From NCBI RefSeq assembly GCF_000002235.5, contig NW_022145615.1:9118891-9182890 (forward strand): a stretch of 64,000 nt of DNA, in the 5' to 3' direction. The stretch comes from Strongylocentrotus purpuratus (taxonomy: Eukaryota > Echinodermata > Echinoidea > Camarodonta > Strongylocentrotidae). The stretch's first letter is position 1; each line of letters opens with the position of its first letter. Made by a program: the position numbers and the translations under genes. The notes beneath the pieces were generated by a model. That model was not told the DNA's origin and made no database searches. It saw nothing but the letters and a program-made list of their open reading frames with translations. Positions 10,773-25,080 of the stretch are shown one piece after another.

Positions 10773-13469
10773 TTAATGTATAATGTAAATTGTTCAACCT
10801 ATTTTTACTAAAGATACATTAATATATTGTAGTGTGAATATAAATGTTCATGTACAGTATAGACCTAGATTTAATGTTGAGTGTCAGTCACATAAAGATC
10901 TGTCACGTTCGTTCAGTGGTAGAATTGACACCTCCCACTCGGCAATGAGCAGGATAAAGGAAAGAGCAATTGAATCTCTACGGATTTCCTCCTCTACATC
11001 ATACGGAAATCGGCTATCTAGACAAGAGTTATCAAATAAATGAACCTGAGCTACTGTTGTTTGCTTTATTTGTACTTTTTCTGCTTGCTTTCAAGTTTCA
11101 GCCATTTGTATATCATGGAATATCAAAGAGCTGGGTATTTGCTCCAGTGCTTCATCGATCCTGTCTTCCCCTTGATCAATCTTTCTCTCTTGTCTGCTTT
11201 CTAAATCCGTCTATCCTTTCTGTTTTCTCTGACAAAAGTGACCCACAAGCTCTCAGCCCCTCCCTCCTCCCCTTTATCTACCCTCCCCCTCTTCCCCTCT
11301 CCAGTTTTGGGCAATAGTTTCATATAAAACATGTGAAGTGTTTATCCTTCTTTTTCTTCTTTGACAAAAAAGGCCCTCTAGATCAAATCTCCTCCCTCCA
11401 GCTGCCTTCATCTTATACCCCCCCCCCTTCCCCCCCCCCTCCCCCCCCCCCCCCCCCAAGCCCCTCTCTGGTTTTGCCATGTTATGTGTTTCTTATAACT
11501 TTCTACAAGACTTTGACATCGATCAAGTTTTACATCTTCTGTTGAGTTGAGAATGTGAGTCAATGCTCTTCTTGATCTCAGTCTCCACAGTCTGCAATAT
11601 ATATAGGACCACTTGCAAATATATCATTCAGAGTTGGCATACAAGGAATTTACCCCTTCCACAAAAAAGGGGGGATCGATGGAGTGAATTCAAATCTAGT
11701 TGGAGGAAAGGAAATAAAATATTCAATCATCGTCCTGTTTTCCTGTACGTTGTAAGCTAATTCCTACATTGTACAAATGGTATAGATGTGTATTAATGAA
11801 TGAATTTACATATAATCTATAGGATTTCCTAAAACATGATATGTGTATACATATTATGCTTCGACCTACATGTATTGCTTTTTGTCTCAACTTGGTGAGA
11901 TACAATGACAGACACCCGATATCTTTTTCGACCATCAAAAGATCCTTGGTGTCAAAACAACGACACTTCTGCTGGTATATACATGTACCCAATGAAAAAT
12001 CAAACTAGTCGGCATATACCTGTACAAATGTATTTCCTCCTCCAACAGCAGAAAAATAAGGAAATATTGAATCACTCTGCAGAAATGCCACAGCTAAAAA
12101 TCATCATAAGCTCACTAATGAATAAGGAAGAGGAAAATGAGCTACGCATCTTGTGTGGTGTTATTAAAAACGTTCAACCTTTTAGCAGTGACAAATATGA
12201 AACTACTCAATAAAACTATTAATACAGGTACATACGTAGCTACTGCATGTGACTCCTTAAATGTGAATATATCAGAGATACAATCTAATGTATTTTTCTT
12301 TGCATTACATTGTATCTCTGTCAAGTATTTTTAACTGATTTTGGCAGTCACTTTGTTTATTCGATGTCCATCCCTGGATATCAAACATATGTCAAAGTAC
12401 TTTACTATTTTCTTTTTTTCTTCCCTCTTTTAAATTTTAAAGTAGCTGTACAGGTAGGACTAAAAACAGATTTTTTTTTTTTGGTAGGTGTGTACAACAG
12501 ATAACGTGTAGCATTCGTGACATCTTTCATTAAAACTTATTTCCCTGAAAAAAATTATTAAAAAATCTAGTCCTCAGTTGCATCAATATTTGCCATCAAT
12601 ATTAACTTATAACTACCAAGGTAACATCACTGAACAGCCAATCAAATCAAGGTTTCCATGGAAGTTACCATTAATGGCAAAATTACCATCAATGGTAAGT
12701 TTTATGATGGGGCCAGGGTAGTAAAGTTTGCATTTTTTCCTTCTCCATATCTGTCTGGAAATTAATTATTATTAAAGCATCACCATGATTCACCACAATG
12801 CAGCCTTCTGCATACATGTTTACGCCTAAATAAATGTAGTTTACGCCTAAATAAATGTAGTGACAACTCGTTTTTGTGTGTCAGGGACTGGCACAGATGT
12901 GTAGAACATCTGGCATTCAATTATTTCCTTCCTTCATATATGATGTATTCCAATGCAAATGTACATTGAACTACTGTTGAACAAATACCGGCACGTGTGA
13001 ATTTTGCCTTGGCCTAATTCATTTCATTTGATTTTTTTTCCTTTGTATTTATTACTATACTGCATGGGTGAAGGTGAAAATGTTTACAATATGATAAATG
13101 ATGTGCTATAGCATACATTTCATCTGCATGCAGTGAAAGGGCTCTATACTGTACGCTAATTTTACATGGAGTGTTGATTGAAATCTTTAGGGTTTGCAGT
13201 CTGTGTACATTGTACGTGTAGGTATGTTGGGGGGCCCTTTTTAATATCAGGCTGAATTATGGAAGGGATGTAACTTATATGTACTGAAACTTTAGAATGA
13301 ATGCCTTTCTGACTGTCAACAGATGACATGAAGTACAGTATAAAGAACAATTCATAGGGTAGTCTGAGCTACAGGCCACTGAACGAATGCCCTAGAGACG
13401 GACAGCACGCAAGACCGGCACTGTCGGTCTAGTAAACCTTCTGACAAGTGTTCACCAGACCGACATTGT

Positions 13470-13545
13470 CAGTCGCATGGGCTGTTGGTCTCCCGGGCAA
13501 TCGGTCTTGTGGGCCATTGGTCTCATGAGCCATTAGTGGACTCTC
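13470..13545. repeat. Degenerate 16-17-bp tandem repeat
   Basis: Four imperfect units of a GGGC-ATTGGTCT type follow one another, with related GACCGAC/GGTCT words just upstream (13,410-13,470). It is short and has no further recognisable role. Confidence 0.5.
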
Positions 13546-13622
13546 ACTCTCCTGGGATGCTCAAATTTTTTGCTGGGACCATATGCTGAGAAAAAATGAA
13601 AACAAATCTTAACACAGCTTAA

Positions 13623-14000
13623 AGGTATAGACCAGTTCCGGGAATGTGATTGCATTGTGAAAGAAACGTTGTGGAATCAATCAGAAAAGGTTGATCATCT
13701 AGCATATACAGTGTAAGTATTGGTGTGTACTGCAAGATTCTGGAATCATCAAAATGGTAAGAAATTTGGCCCAGTCTTGGTAAAGTTATAACCACTGTAC
13801 ACAGAAAGATGTATATGGAACTATACGCGATATGTATACAGTCTGGATAGATATATTAATAGCGATCAGTAGGCGGTTTCCCGGCAAAATTTGTGTCATC
13901 ACGTACATGTAGTTAGTCAATATTCTTTCACATGATTGGTAATAAGAGCTTCCATTTAATTTTTTTGAGAGGGGGGCATTTCCAAAACTGGTCTATACCT
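13623..14000 (+). mobile_element. TTAA-flanked MITE, family 1
   Basis: Tips AGGTATAGACCAGTT are flanked by TTAA (13,619-13,622 and 14,001-14,004). It aligns with 509-902 over its whole length in the same orientation. It ends 92 bp downstream of the DAPK exon 2 donor. Confidence 0.9.
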
Positions 14001-14095
14001 TTAATAACACCATTTCTGCTCTCAACAGATGATGCAGAGTGTCTGATTTAAAACAGACCAACAAAAATTAGTGAAGGTTGTCAAAAATTGACTCA

Positions 14096-14380
<285 letters not shown>

Positions 14381-14434
14381 CTAGAGGACATGCTACAAAT
14401 CATTAGTCACAGGTCACAGGTGGTCTTAGATGAA

Positions 14435-14752
14435 CTGGGGGATGGTTCACAAAGATTCTAATTTGAACTTATCTCTAAGTTGGACTTTTAAATTATGGAG
14501 AGCCATTTGTAGTCTTTAAATAAAAATATGTTTAAAAGCACAAAGTCAAATATTTTAGACTTTTCATAAATTCCACATCAAGAACATGAAATCTCCCATG
14601 ATAATAGAAAATATGAATGATTTGAATCAACATTGTACGCCTTTCAAAAGACTTTTACAACATATTTTCAAAGATGCTAACGGCTTTCCATAATTGTTAA
14701 GTCCAACTTAGAGATAAGTTCAACTTAGGATTTTTGTGACACACCCCCCTGG
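14435..14752 (+). mobile_element. Palindromic MITE (CACAAAGAT family)
   Basis: The ends are long inverted repeats containing TTCACAAAGATTCTAA and AACTTATCTCTAAGTTGGA. The same structure is found at 50,544-50,860, where the outer GGGGGTG tip is better kept. It is non-coding and lies 117 bp from DAPK exon 2. Confidence 0.85.
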
Positions 14753-15060
14753 TCCATCAGGGAGTTTAAGGACAGGGATATTCTTGAAAGCCGTCTAATA
14801 CACATTGGGAAAGGTATAAACTAGGGGCTCAAATACATTGAATAGTCCACCAAATATGAATTTCAGAAACATTTTATATGAACACAATTTGCAGAGCAGC
14901 TATTGACAATCATCCCTCAGATAGGACTTCAAGCTAGAGGTCTCCTCCTTGCTCAAATACGTAACAAATTATTTGCTTTTATCACAATAACCCTCATAAA
15001 ATAATTAAGAAAATGGATTTCATCTCTCTTTGAAATTCTGAAATACCTGTATATATATTT

Positions 15061-15190
15061 TGACAGCAATCCCATTTAAAATCACAACACCATACATAGT
15101 ACAAGTAAGCTGTATACATACTGTATTATGACAGCAATCCCATTTAAAATCACTTTACAACACCATACATAATACAAGCAAGCTGTAATA
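15061..15190 (+). repeat. 68-bp tandem duplication
   Basis: The word TGACAGCAATCCCATTTAAA occurs at 15,061 and again at 15,129, and similarity continues to about 15,190. It is non-coding. Confidence 0.85.
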
Positions 15191-15971
15191 GAGCATATAA
15201 CCTAATTACAGGATTCCCCCTCCCACTTGATCAATAATGATTAACATGCGTATGATTGACATAAACTTCATTATTGATTTTGCTTTCAGCGTAATTGCCA
15301 TTCAAGTACACTTTTCAGGAACGCTATATAAGCACTCTAAACATCTGTGCTGAATTTGGCATGCATGCGTGCCTGTACAAGTTCAGGTACATTTAACAAT
15401 ACTGTGTCACTAAAATACAGGGGAGCAGTGAGTGATCTAACTCTGGGAAGCTTGAAAAGATCTCCTGGATATAAAAACATAAAAAATAAAAAAATTGGTC
15501 AAAAACAATATTAATAATTAGAAATTTTTTGAATACCAATTAAAAAAAGTCTCATCAGCATCAATGTGTTCTTTCCAAGGGCCCTGCAATTACCCTAGCA
15601 ATTGCAAGGTACACCAGGGAATAATTTTCCTGGTATCGCATCGCAATTTGCTATGCATTTTCGCATGACTGCTATACAAAATATCTTTTGTGTAGCAGTT
15701 TTCTTCCATAGGAATGTACAGAATTTCATTTGAAATATTTATCCATCGGCTGAAATTGCTAATCAAAAAATTTGAGGAAAATTATTCCCTGTACACCTTG
15801 GTGAAGAGTGGAAAATGTGGACTATGTCGTCGGAAGACGTTAGTGCTGGGCTAGGATTTGAACCCTGAACCCTTGGATTGACATTTTATAGATGCAATGG
15901 AATGAAACATGTACATGTAGTATACCATTGTATCACAACACCTCAACAATAAAGTGGATGAATTAAAAATA

Positions 15972-16169
15972 CAGTGAAACCTGTCTGTAATGACCACCAA
16001 AGGGAGACAAGAACAGTGGTCTTTATAGGCAGGTGGTCTTTACATGTACATACAGGTACCTTACATGTGTCAATAAGAAACCATTTTCAAGGGAAATTTG
16101 TTTTTAATGTGGTCTTTGTAGACAGGTGGTCTTCTTATATACAGGTGGTCACTAAAGCAGGTTTGACTG
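15972..16169 (+). mobile_element. TA-flanked MITE, CAGTGAAACCTG tips
   Basis: The left end CAGTGAAACCTG after TA (15,970-15,971) is mirrored on the right as inverted CAGTCAAACCTG. The inner arms share GACCACC. CAGTG tips with a TA target are typical of Tc1/mariner-derived elements. A related 37-bp fragment occurs at 22,042-22,078. Confidence 0.75.
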
Positions 16170-16688
16170 GATGAGAAATAAAATTTTGTTCAACCCTATG
16201 CCTGTACCAATTTAAGAGGGTTCCCAAAAGAAAACAAGTGGTAGAAGTGGAACAAATAACAAAATAGAAGTGTTTATATAAATCTCTATTTTTATCATTC
16301 CCATGTTTAATGATGGAGAAGGTTAATTATGTGTAAATCTACTTGTTTTCTGCACACAAAAAATGGTTGGAATCCATTGCCACAGTCCTGTTTTCGACCT
16401 TCTACACGTATATAAACTCATAAAGAGCTGTAAACACTTTGTACTGTTCATGTAGCACCATACAGTCACACTCATCACACCCGTAAACCCTGGCTGTCAT
16501 ATTCATTCCTAATCAGACGCCGGAGCGTTTGGGAAAGTGACAGATGAGACAGACAGACACATTTAGATATTGATCATCTCAAGAATAAACACCATGATCT
16601 GCTTCCAATTCTCATCCAGTCTACCCAAAGTTCCATCATCGCCACTATACACTTCCACTCATCACCACTTCATTGCAGTGAGCTTTAA

Positions 16689-17232
16689 AGGGAAAGTCTA
16701 CCCCCAAAATAAGTTTGTTTCGATAGAGGCAGAATAATAAGAAAATCAGGTGAGTGAAAGTTTGAGCAAATTCTGAATGAAAATAAGAAAGTTATGAATT
16801 ATTGAAGTTGTGATCAATCAAATACAAATTGGCAACTCTGTGACTTATTATACGAGCTCTCCTTCATTTGCTTTGTGCATAATATTCCATAAAATCATGT
16901 TTTCTTCGTTATTGATGACGGAATATATATTTGTTTCTTGCAGGGGGAGTATAGAAACATATTTGCAATTATTATATTTAGGGTGCATGTATGGTTGAAA
17001 TTTTTCTTGAGGGAAAATGAAAATTTTAGATTTTTTTAGTACTGAGCAAATGGAAGTTGAGCTCGCATGATACGTCATAGAGTTGCCAATTTGTGTTTGT
17101 TTGATTGATCACAACTTCAAAAATCCTAACTTCCTTATTTTTAATCGGAATTTGCTCAAACTTTCACTGACTTGTTTCTCTCATTTTTCTACTCCTATTA
17201 AAACTAACTTAATTTCAGGGTGGACTTTCCCT
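16689..17232 (+). mobile_element. TTAA-flanked MITE, family 4 (AGGGAAAGTC tips)
   Basis: Inverted tips AGGGAAAGTC-ACCC are bordered by TTAA at 16,685-16,688 and 17,233-17,236. The arms extend inward: TTGATCAATCAAA near 16,810 is mirrored near 17,100. It is non-coding, 544 bp. Confidence 0.9.
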
Positions 17233-18193
17233 TTAAAGACACTCTTTCACATTTCGGTGTGAAAATAACAAGTGGCTGTATAGTGCATTTCAATCTATAG
17301 TTCCATGATATACATTGGACAGTGCCAGGAGTCTGGATAATTAGTGTCCAAGGATAATTTGTCTTCTTTTTGTTTGTGTACTTGTTTTGAAGTGTCCTTG
17401 TTTTCTGAGTGCTTTTTTGGAAGACAACAATCATATGGAGTCTATTAATATGGACCAACAAAAGAAGTTATTATTTCTTAAAGAAGTTATTCACAAGATG
17501 TTTGTTTTGGGGGCTGTCCATCATGTAGCCCTAATTTGGTAATTTTAAATAGGATCTTCAGTTTTCATCATGGTAACTATAACGTTTTTTTAGAGAATTC
17601 AACAAAATTTATAAAAAATATGAAGATGATATTAACACAAATGTAGAGCTGTCAATGGCACAGAAAAAGTTAAATACATCTGAGAAAAGGGCATAGAAAT
17701 AAGGAAACAGGCTCTCTTATTCACCACACTACTTGTAGAAGACATACTGTACATGTACGTAGTCAACATTTGTGTTGATACTTGGTAGATGTAAATTTAG
17801 TTTGCTTACACTGTAAATAACACAAACTGCATCATTATCATTTGTCATTTTCTCTACCCCCTCCCCCCGCGCCCCCCCCCCCCCCCAAAAAAAAAAAATT
17901 TAAAAAAAAATTTAAAAAATCTGTTAGCAGTAGGCCTACTCCGGATTACATGTACCTTCCCTCTAAAACATACAAAATACAAATCCCAAAACGCTCCCTC
18001 CTACACAACCACCATCCAGACAACCTCTCGTTCTCGTCCCCCCTCCCCCCTCCCCCCCCCCCTCTCCTCCCCCACCCTCTTGTTCCCGACATCGTGATCG
18101 TGTGGCCCCATGATTGAGTATTCAGCACACAGAGCGCCCGGCTTGAGTTACCCAGTCTGCATAGCCTCTCGGCATGTCAAATTGCTTCTAACA

Positions 18194-18565
18194 GCAATCA
18201 ATAGTAACGTCATCACTTTCCATGTTCTTCAGATGCACTTCCAGGGCCTAAAAAGCAGACCTTTCAGAGTGAGGAAAAAAACGGCCTATAATGTCTCAAA
18301 GGAATTCCTTCTATACTACTATCTGACTTCTCAAGGTATAATATAATTTTGGGAATTAGCGTTCATATTCCTGTACAATCATGTACGGTTTCCTTGTCAT
18401 TAGTGCAGGCAGTATATTTTCCCTTATTAATAACATCCTATTTCATCTGCAATCAATAGTAACGTCATCACTTTCCATGTTCTTCAGATGCACTAACAGA
18501 ACCTCAATTTCAGAGTGAAAAGAAAAAGCCTAAAATGTTTTGAACGAATTCCTTTTTTGGTACGT
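18194..18565 (+). repeat. Direct duplication of an approximately 110-bp segment
   Basis: CAATCAATAGTAACGTCATC and the following GATGCAC and TTTCAGAGTGA blocks occur at about 18,196-18,310 and again at about 18,451-18,560. There is no open frame. Confidence 0.8.
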
Positions 18566-20818
18566 ACGTACGTCATCATCCTGGAATGACTGTAAATGTA
18601 AAGCATAAATCAACATGAACATTCATGTGAGTTTCCTTTTCATATTGGATTTCATGTCTGCATGTAGTATGGAAATGTCGGAGTACATGTATGTGCTTCA
18701 ATAAGACCTTCCACTACAATATATATACATGTACATTGTATGTACACATCATTGAACAACACATGTACACATGTAGTTGTACTTAAATCGAACACGTTTT
18801 TGTTTGTTAAATATGATGACGGATTTTTATCAAGGTTATCTTATTGATTGCTGACACAAACATTACAAAATGACAATTTTTTAATGCTTCAGAGTTCACG
18901 GTATCATTTTCCAATTTTAAAAAAAGTAGTCTGTAAAATATACTGAAACTCTCTTCAGTATAGGCCTACATTCTCATAAATTTGTTTAGTCTAATTGCTC
19001 TGTAGTGATGATGCTCTGTTGTTCATACTGTATATTTTGATATGTTGTTTTTGAGGGTGAATAAAGACTGAACTGAACAGTTCATGCACACAATGTATAA
19101 AATGTGAACCATTTTCTTTATTGGGGGTTATTCTCTATTTGAAAGACTCTCCCAAGGCATTCAAGGATCCATGTGTGCGCAGAGCGCACCCAATCCCAGC
19201 CGTCGGCACTTCTCCCGTCAAGTGCGACGGGCCCCCTGGTATAGGATCCATCCAGTCGACGCACCCCTTGTGAATCTACTCATGTTCTTTGTAGAACATT
19301 CTCAATGTCTTCGCCTACTCAAGGAATTGGTATTGAACTTTGTTCACTGCTTGAGTAATATGATCGGGGACCACCTAATTGTCTTTGTGTCTGGGTCGAT
19401 TAACCCTGTTAGTTAGTACCACAGGCTGAAAATATGATAATGGCCAAGGATTTTAAAGTGTGGTGTTGCCCTAAGTATAAATGTCCGATTTTGTTGGTTT
19501 GAAGTTAAACATGAGTTCTGGTATTAATCGCAACTACATGTATGTACATAAGAGATAGGAGACTGCAAACTTGCGATTTATTTTGAATCATTCACAACTC
19601 CTGTGATTACATCATTAAACAAAACTGTCAGATTTTGATACTGAACATAACACATTGTGTATGTCGTGTAGTTTCATTAAAAATATCTTTTTTTGTTGAA
19701 TTGACTCAGTCATGCTAGAAGTATTACATTCAGTGAATACAGAAGAAAAAAAATGTTCACACATGTGGTATGATGATGAAAGTTTGTTTCAAAATGTTCA
19801 GAATGGTCATACGAATATGAGGCCAAGGGTATTTGAAGGGTTACCTTTTATCCAGGAGACATATCTTCCCGCTGACAATAAAAGAAAGAGAGAGTTCACA
19901 AATTATATTTCTCCTTTTACAAAACTCAACCTTCTCTTTAAGTGATAACTATCCATTATATTCTGCAGAATCTTAGCGGTTGAGCCTCTTGTATAATGCT
20001 TATCAATAGCACCCTGAATTAGATCTGGACTGATATATTGATGTATTGGACCGACATGTTTGCACATGTTTTGTGTAGAAATTACTGATACTCTAAATAC
20101 ACAATATCTGATTAAAACGGAAAGAAGCTATCATTTTTCTAAGTGTTCTGAATAAATATCATTGCATTCTCTTCCATTACATATCTTCTTTAAGAATTGT
20201 TATCTATATAATACCAGCATGCACATGCACATATAGAGTCTACATGTAAGGACTCTAATCTCTTTTTAGCTGCAGAAACATTGAGCGTCACCTACAATGT
20301 GCATGTGCATGTACTTTTCCTACAATGTATAGTACATATTCACAAATTACATGAAATCTATGAAAAAGACCAGCCACTAATATGTATGGCTATCAAAACT
20401 GCAAAACTTTGAAAAACATACAAGGTAAAGCAATATTACTAATCGGGATCCAATACAAGCCTCAAACAGAAAGCGTGACAAAATGTGGAGTATGTAACAC
20501 AAAATGACTTCACATCCGCATTAGACAGTAGAACATCTGGGAGGATAGGGGCCTCTTTGTGTCTATCCGAAGATGCTGACACATTGGTTTCATATTTTAA
20601 GGAACCTGTGTACTTTGAATTGAGTCATTCGTCCATATAAGGATGAGTATGGGTCTATGGGATTAAATGGAGTGACGGAGGAGAGCATAACATTGATCAA
20701 AATCACAATCACCATATTTTTACAAATCATCATCTTACATGTAATAATCTTATCATCATCACCTATCACCAGCATCCTTTATAACTATCACCAAGTGAAA
20801 AAAACTCTGTACATGTAA

Positions 20819-20907
20819 GGCCATTTAAAAAAATATACATGTTTAGCGTCCCCGCCCGCTTCCTTTTTGGGGCCGCCTCCTATTTTTTCGTATTTGTTAT
20901 TTTTGAA

Positions 20908-20939
<32 letters not shown>

Positions 20940-21164
20940 AAAAAACATGAAAAACACTGCTAAAATGGCTCTATTTCTGATTTTAAAAAAAAAAATTGTC
21001 GGCAACCATCTTGAAAAAAAAATTGCCCCGACTGTCAGGGAAAATGTACCGAGCGGCCATTTTGAGCGGCCATTTTGAAATAAAAAATAAAAAATAAAAA
21101 GGGCCCCCTCCTTCCTATTTTTCGAAAAAACAGGAGGCTAAACATGTTTTTTTTTTATTTGGCC
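20819..21164 (+). mobile_element. PIF/Harbinger-like MITE, GGCC tips, TAA target
   Basis: TAA at 20,816-20,818 and 21,165-21,167 flanks inverted ends GGCCATTTAAAA and GGCCAAATAAAA. Both arms continue with ACATGTTTAGC-TCC. A GGCC start and a 3-bp TAA/TTA duplication are typical of PIF/Harbinger elements. The interior is rich in A/T runs and non-coding. Confidence 0.8.
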
Positions 21165-21175
21165 TAATCGGGACA

Positions 21176-21256
21176 ATCATTGTAATCATCATTACAATCA
21201 TAATCATCATCACCATCATCATTACCATCCTCATAACCATCATCACCATCATCACT
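21176..21256 (+). repeat. (CAT)n-rich microsatellite
   Basis: This is an imperfect run of ATCATC, CACCATCAT and related triplets. It has no coding support. Confidence 0.8.
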
Positions 21257-22041
21257 CACTCACTGACAGCAGTGACCACCATCTATTCTACATCAAAATG
21301 CTAGCTGGATTGAAGCGTTACGTTAAACTGTGTGGCTACTGGCTACAGCCTAGAGGAGACGGATCGGAAAGAGATAAACCTCTCAAAGCTAGATACCACA
21401 ACTTGTCAACAAGTTATCGTTGATCTAAATACTTCCACATTTTTTTAAAGGCAATCCAAACAGCTCAAGGGGATATTGAAACTGCTTTCATCACGACTTT
21501 GACGCAAGTTCACAAGTTCATCTCAAATGGTGTCCACAAGGGGATTCAGAGGCAGGTTAGGCAACCTTAGTCATTGAAAGATCCTCATCATACAGTAATT
21601 ATTAGGCTTGTTTGAGGTCAGAAGTTTAATTCATTCAACAAGATATTGACAAGTACAGTATGGCTGACAGTACAGTCAAGTCCTGATTTAACCCTGATTT
21701 CTTATTCCATAATTACGTTTATACATGTACAACCTGTATGTACATTCACAACTTCATGTGCAATAATAAAAAGCAATCATTAACTACCTCATATTGGGAC
21801 AGGTGCTCTAAATGGTGACTCACATATGTACATAAACATGTGCGCATGCTATGCCACTTTGCGGTGATCAAACCCAACTTCTAAGTTCAATGCCCCATAT
21901 ATAACTTTCTAATTCTTTAATATTGATTTAATTCCTTGATCACTCATTCATCTGATTCTCTTGATTTCAGTTTTTATCCAAATGAAAGACTTTTGAACTT
22001 CCCTTTCAAGATACATGTATGTACCGTCTAACATGCTGTAG

Positions 22042-22078
22042 TAACCACCTGCCTACAAAGACCACTGTTGTCTCCCAC
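22042..22078 (-). mobile_element. Fragment of the CAGTGAAACCTG MITE
   Basis: About 37 bases covering ACCACCTGCCTA, AAAGACCACTG and TTGTCTCCC are the reverse complement of the 16,000-16,045 part of the TA-flanked MITE. Only the fragment remains. Confidence 0.65.
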
Positions 22079-22149
22079 AAGAGGCTTTTATAATAAGTTT
22101 CACAGAAAACAGATGTACAAATATGTAATCCTTTTCTGTCTGCACCCTT

Positions 22150-22251
22150 CCCTCTCTCACTCTCTCACTCTCTCTCTCTGTCTCTGTCTCTTATGTAATG
22201 CTATTCTGCAAAGTCAATTATCTCATGTACTGTCTGTACTCTTTCCGCCCC

Positions 22252-22285
<34 letters not shown>

Positions 22286-22312
22286 CTCTCTCTCTCTCTC
22301 TCTCTCTATTCT
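22150..22312 (+). repeat. (CT)n microsatellite
   Basis: Two CT-dinucleotide tracts are separated by about 60 bp of ordinary sequence. Confidence 0.95.
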
Positions 22313-23586
22313 ACTAAGGTGACTGTTGTTTATCTAACAGATAATAGAAAAGACTATTTTTACCTCCTTGTTGGTCATCACTGGCTCTGAGTCATCTCAC
22401 TTTGATTGCATTGTGTCTGCGTACACAATATGCTGTGTCACTGAACACTTTCATTTGAAAATCTATTTGTGTATGTACTAAATACACACAGAGCATGTAC
22501 TGAAAGTAGGCCCATATCAAATTTATGATTTCATTAATTTAATTTGTACACTGTTCAGTCTGAGAAACTGGTACAACAATAAAAGGAACATTGCATGATG
22601 GAAAAACATAAGTGAAATTTTCTCATCAATACTGAAATAAATTAGATAGTAGTTTTTCGTTCTACAGTACTGTACCTATTGTACAACACATACATGTACA
22701 TACATGTACAATGTACAATGTATGTCAAAATGTGCTAATTGCTTTCCATTCACTGTACCAACCAATACATTTTTAACAATATTTGATTGATTTGGATTAA
22801 GTCCAAAAGATGTTTTAACAAATTGTCTTCTGAGAGTCACAGAGTTGTAAGCTATGAAAACTCAAAGTTTAACACAGATTTAACTACTTCTAGCTCTCAC
22901 TAGATGAAATAATACATGTATAATCATAAAATGTAAATGTATGTACATGTATATTGAATACCCTTTTAAGCAACTTAAGAAAGTTGATTATAAAATAATC
23001 AAGTATTTCATAGTTCTGCAATATATATCAAAAGCTTTCCTTTTTAATAGTATTGAACATATTTCACAACAAACAGTCTCTGTACATTTGTTCAGTGACT
23101 TCTCTGCACTAAGTGGGCTAAAGTAACGTCTGGAAATATTTTATTAAGATTCCTAAATCCAGCCTGATCGATGTCATTAGTCGAGTCTAACTGTCACCGA
23201 AGGAAGTCATGTGTGACGCACAAAGTCATCCAACGCGAACATTTAATGTACATGTATGAGCCTCAAAAATTTTAGGTTACCCGGTAATTCAGAACACGAG
23301 TTCTTAGTCATGCTGAGTAGCGCTGGATCAAGTTCTTCCGATAATATGAATTTCATTTGAATAACTGATAAATATCACAGAGATTTGTACTGTAAGCAGG
23401 GCTCGAAAGTCACTGTAACCATGATTTGTGATCTGAGTGGCGACTAAAAAACTCATAAAAAATGCAGTGGAAATTGTAATTTTCATTTCATGTGCATTTG
23501 GTATCATTCGCTATTATTGCATCAAAACTTGAATTTCAAACCCACATCAATCATAGTTAGCACTAGAGGCACAAAAACTTGTCGTG

Positions 23587-25080
23587 AGAGTAAGGATGAG
23601 AGGATGAGAGTAAGGATGGGAGGAGGAGAGAAAGGATGGGAGGAGGAGAGTAAGGATGGGAGGAGGAGAGTAAGGATGGGAGGAGGAGAGTAAGGATGAG
23701 AGGATGAGAGTAAGGATGGGAGGAGGAGAGAAAGGATGGGAGGAGGAGAGTAAGGATGGGAGGAGGAGAGTAAGGGTGGGAGGAGGAGAGTAAGGGTGGG
23801 AGGAGGAGAGTAAGGATGGGAGGAGGAGAGTAAGGATGGGAGGAGGAGAGTAAGGATGGGAGGAGGAGAGTAAGGATGGGAGGAGGAGAGTAAAGATGGG
23901 AGGAGGAGAGTAAGGATGGGAGGAGGAGAGTAAGGATGGGAGGAGGAGAGTAAGGGTGGGAGGAGGAGAGTAAGGATGGGAGGAGGAGAGTAAGGATGGG
24001 AGGATGAGAGTAAGGATGGGAGGAGGAGAGTAAGGATGGGAGGAGGAGAGTAAGGATGGGAGGAGGAGAGTAAGGATGGGAGGAGGAGAGTAAGGATGAG
24101 AGGATGAGAGTAAGGATGGGAGGAGGAGAGAAAGGATGGGAGGAGGAGAGTAAGGATGGGAGGAGGAGAGTAAGGGTGGGAGGAGGAGAGTAAGGGTGGG
24201 AGGAGGAGAGTAAGGATAGGAGGAGGAGAGTAAGGATGGGAGGAGGAGAGTAAGGATGGGAGGAGGAGAGTAAGGATGGGAGGAGGAGAGTAAGGATGGG
24301 AGGAGGAAAGTAAGGATGGGAGGAGGAGAGTAAGGATGGGAGGAGGAGAGTAAGGATGGGAGGAGGAGAGTAAAGATGGGAGGAGGAGAGTAAGGATGGG
24401 AGGAGGAGAGTAAGGATGGGAGGAGGAGAGTAAGGATGGGAGGAGGAGAGTAAGGATGGGAGGAGGAGAGTAAGGATGGAAGGAGGAGAGTAAGGATGGG
24501 AGGAGGAGAGTAAGGATGGGAGGAGGAGAGTAAGGATGGGAGGAGGAGAGTAAGGATGGGAGGAGGAGAGTAAAGATGGGAGGAGGAGAGTAAGGATGGG
24601 AGGAGGAGAGTAAAGATGGGAGGAGGAGAGTAAGGATGGGAGGAGGAGAGTAAGGATGGGAGGAGGAGAGTAAGGATGGGAGGAGGAGAGTAAGGATGGG
24701 AGGAGGAAAGTAAGGATGGGAGGAGGAGAGTAAGGATGGGAGGAGGAGAGTAAGGATGGGAGGAGGAGAGTAAGGATGGAAGGAGGAGAGTAAGGATGGG
24801 AGGAGGAGAGTAAGGATGGGAGGAGGAGAGTAAGGATGGAAGGAGGAGCGTAAGGATGGGAGGAGGAGAGTAAGGATGGGAGGAGGAGAGTAAGGGTGGG
24901 AGGAGGAGAGTAAGGATGGGAGGAGGAGAGTAAGGGTGGGAGGAGGAGAGTAAGGATGGGAGGAGGAGAGTAAGGGTGGGAGGAGGAGAGTAAGGGTGGG
25001 AGGAGGAGAGTAAGGATGGGAGGAGGAGAGTAAGGACGGGAGGAGAAGAGAAAGGATGGGAGGATGAGAGAAAGAATGAG
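23587..25080 (+). repeat. 20-bp minisatellite, about 75 units
   Basis: The unit TAAGGATGGGAGGAGGAGAG repeats with exact 20-bp spacing for about 1.5 kb. Variants such as TAAAGATGGG, TAAGGGTGGG, GAGGATGAGAG and AGGAGGAAAG mark individual units, and several recur 400 bp apart. The plus strand is about 90 percent purine. A 706-codon open frame on the minus strand is only the repeat read as a 20-residue Ser/Pro/Leu period; it has no upstream gene context. Confidence 0.97.

Noticed and set aside
15840..15875. B-box-like GGATTTGAACCCTG as a third SINE
   Set aside because: No A box at the right distance and no shared SINE body.
23587..25080. Regular 20-bp repeats as a CRISPR-like array
   Set aside because: There are no unique spacers between units; the repeat is contiguous, and the genome is eukaryotic.
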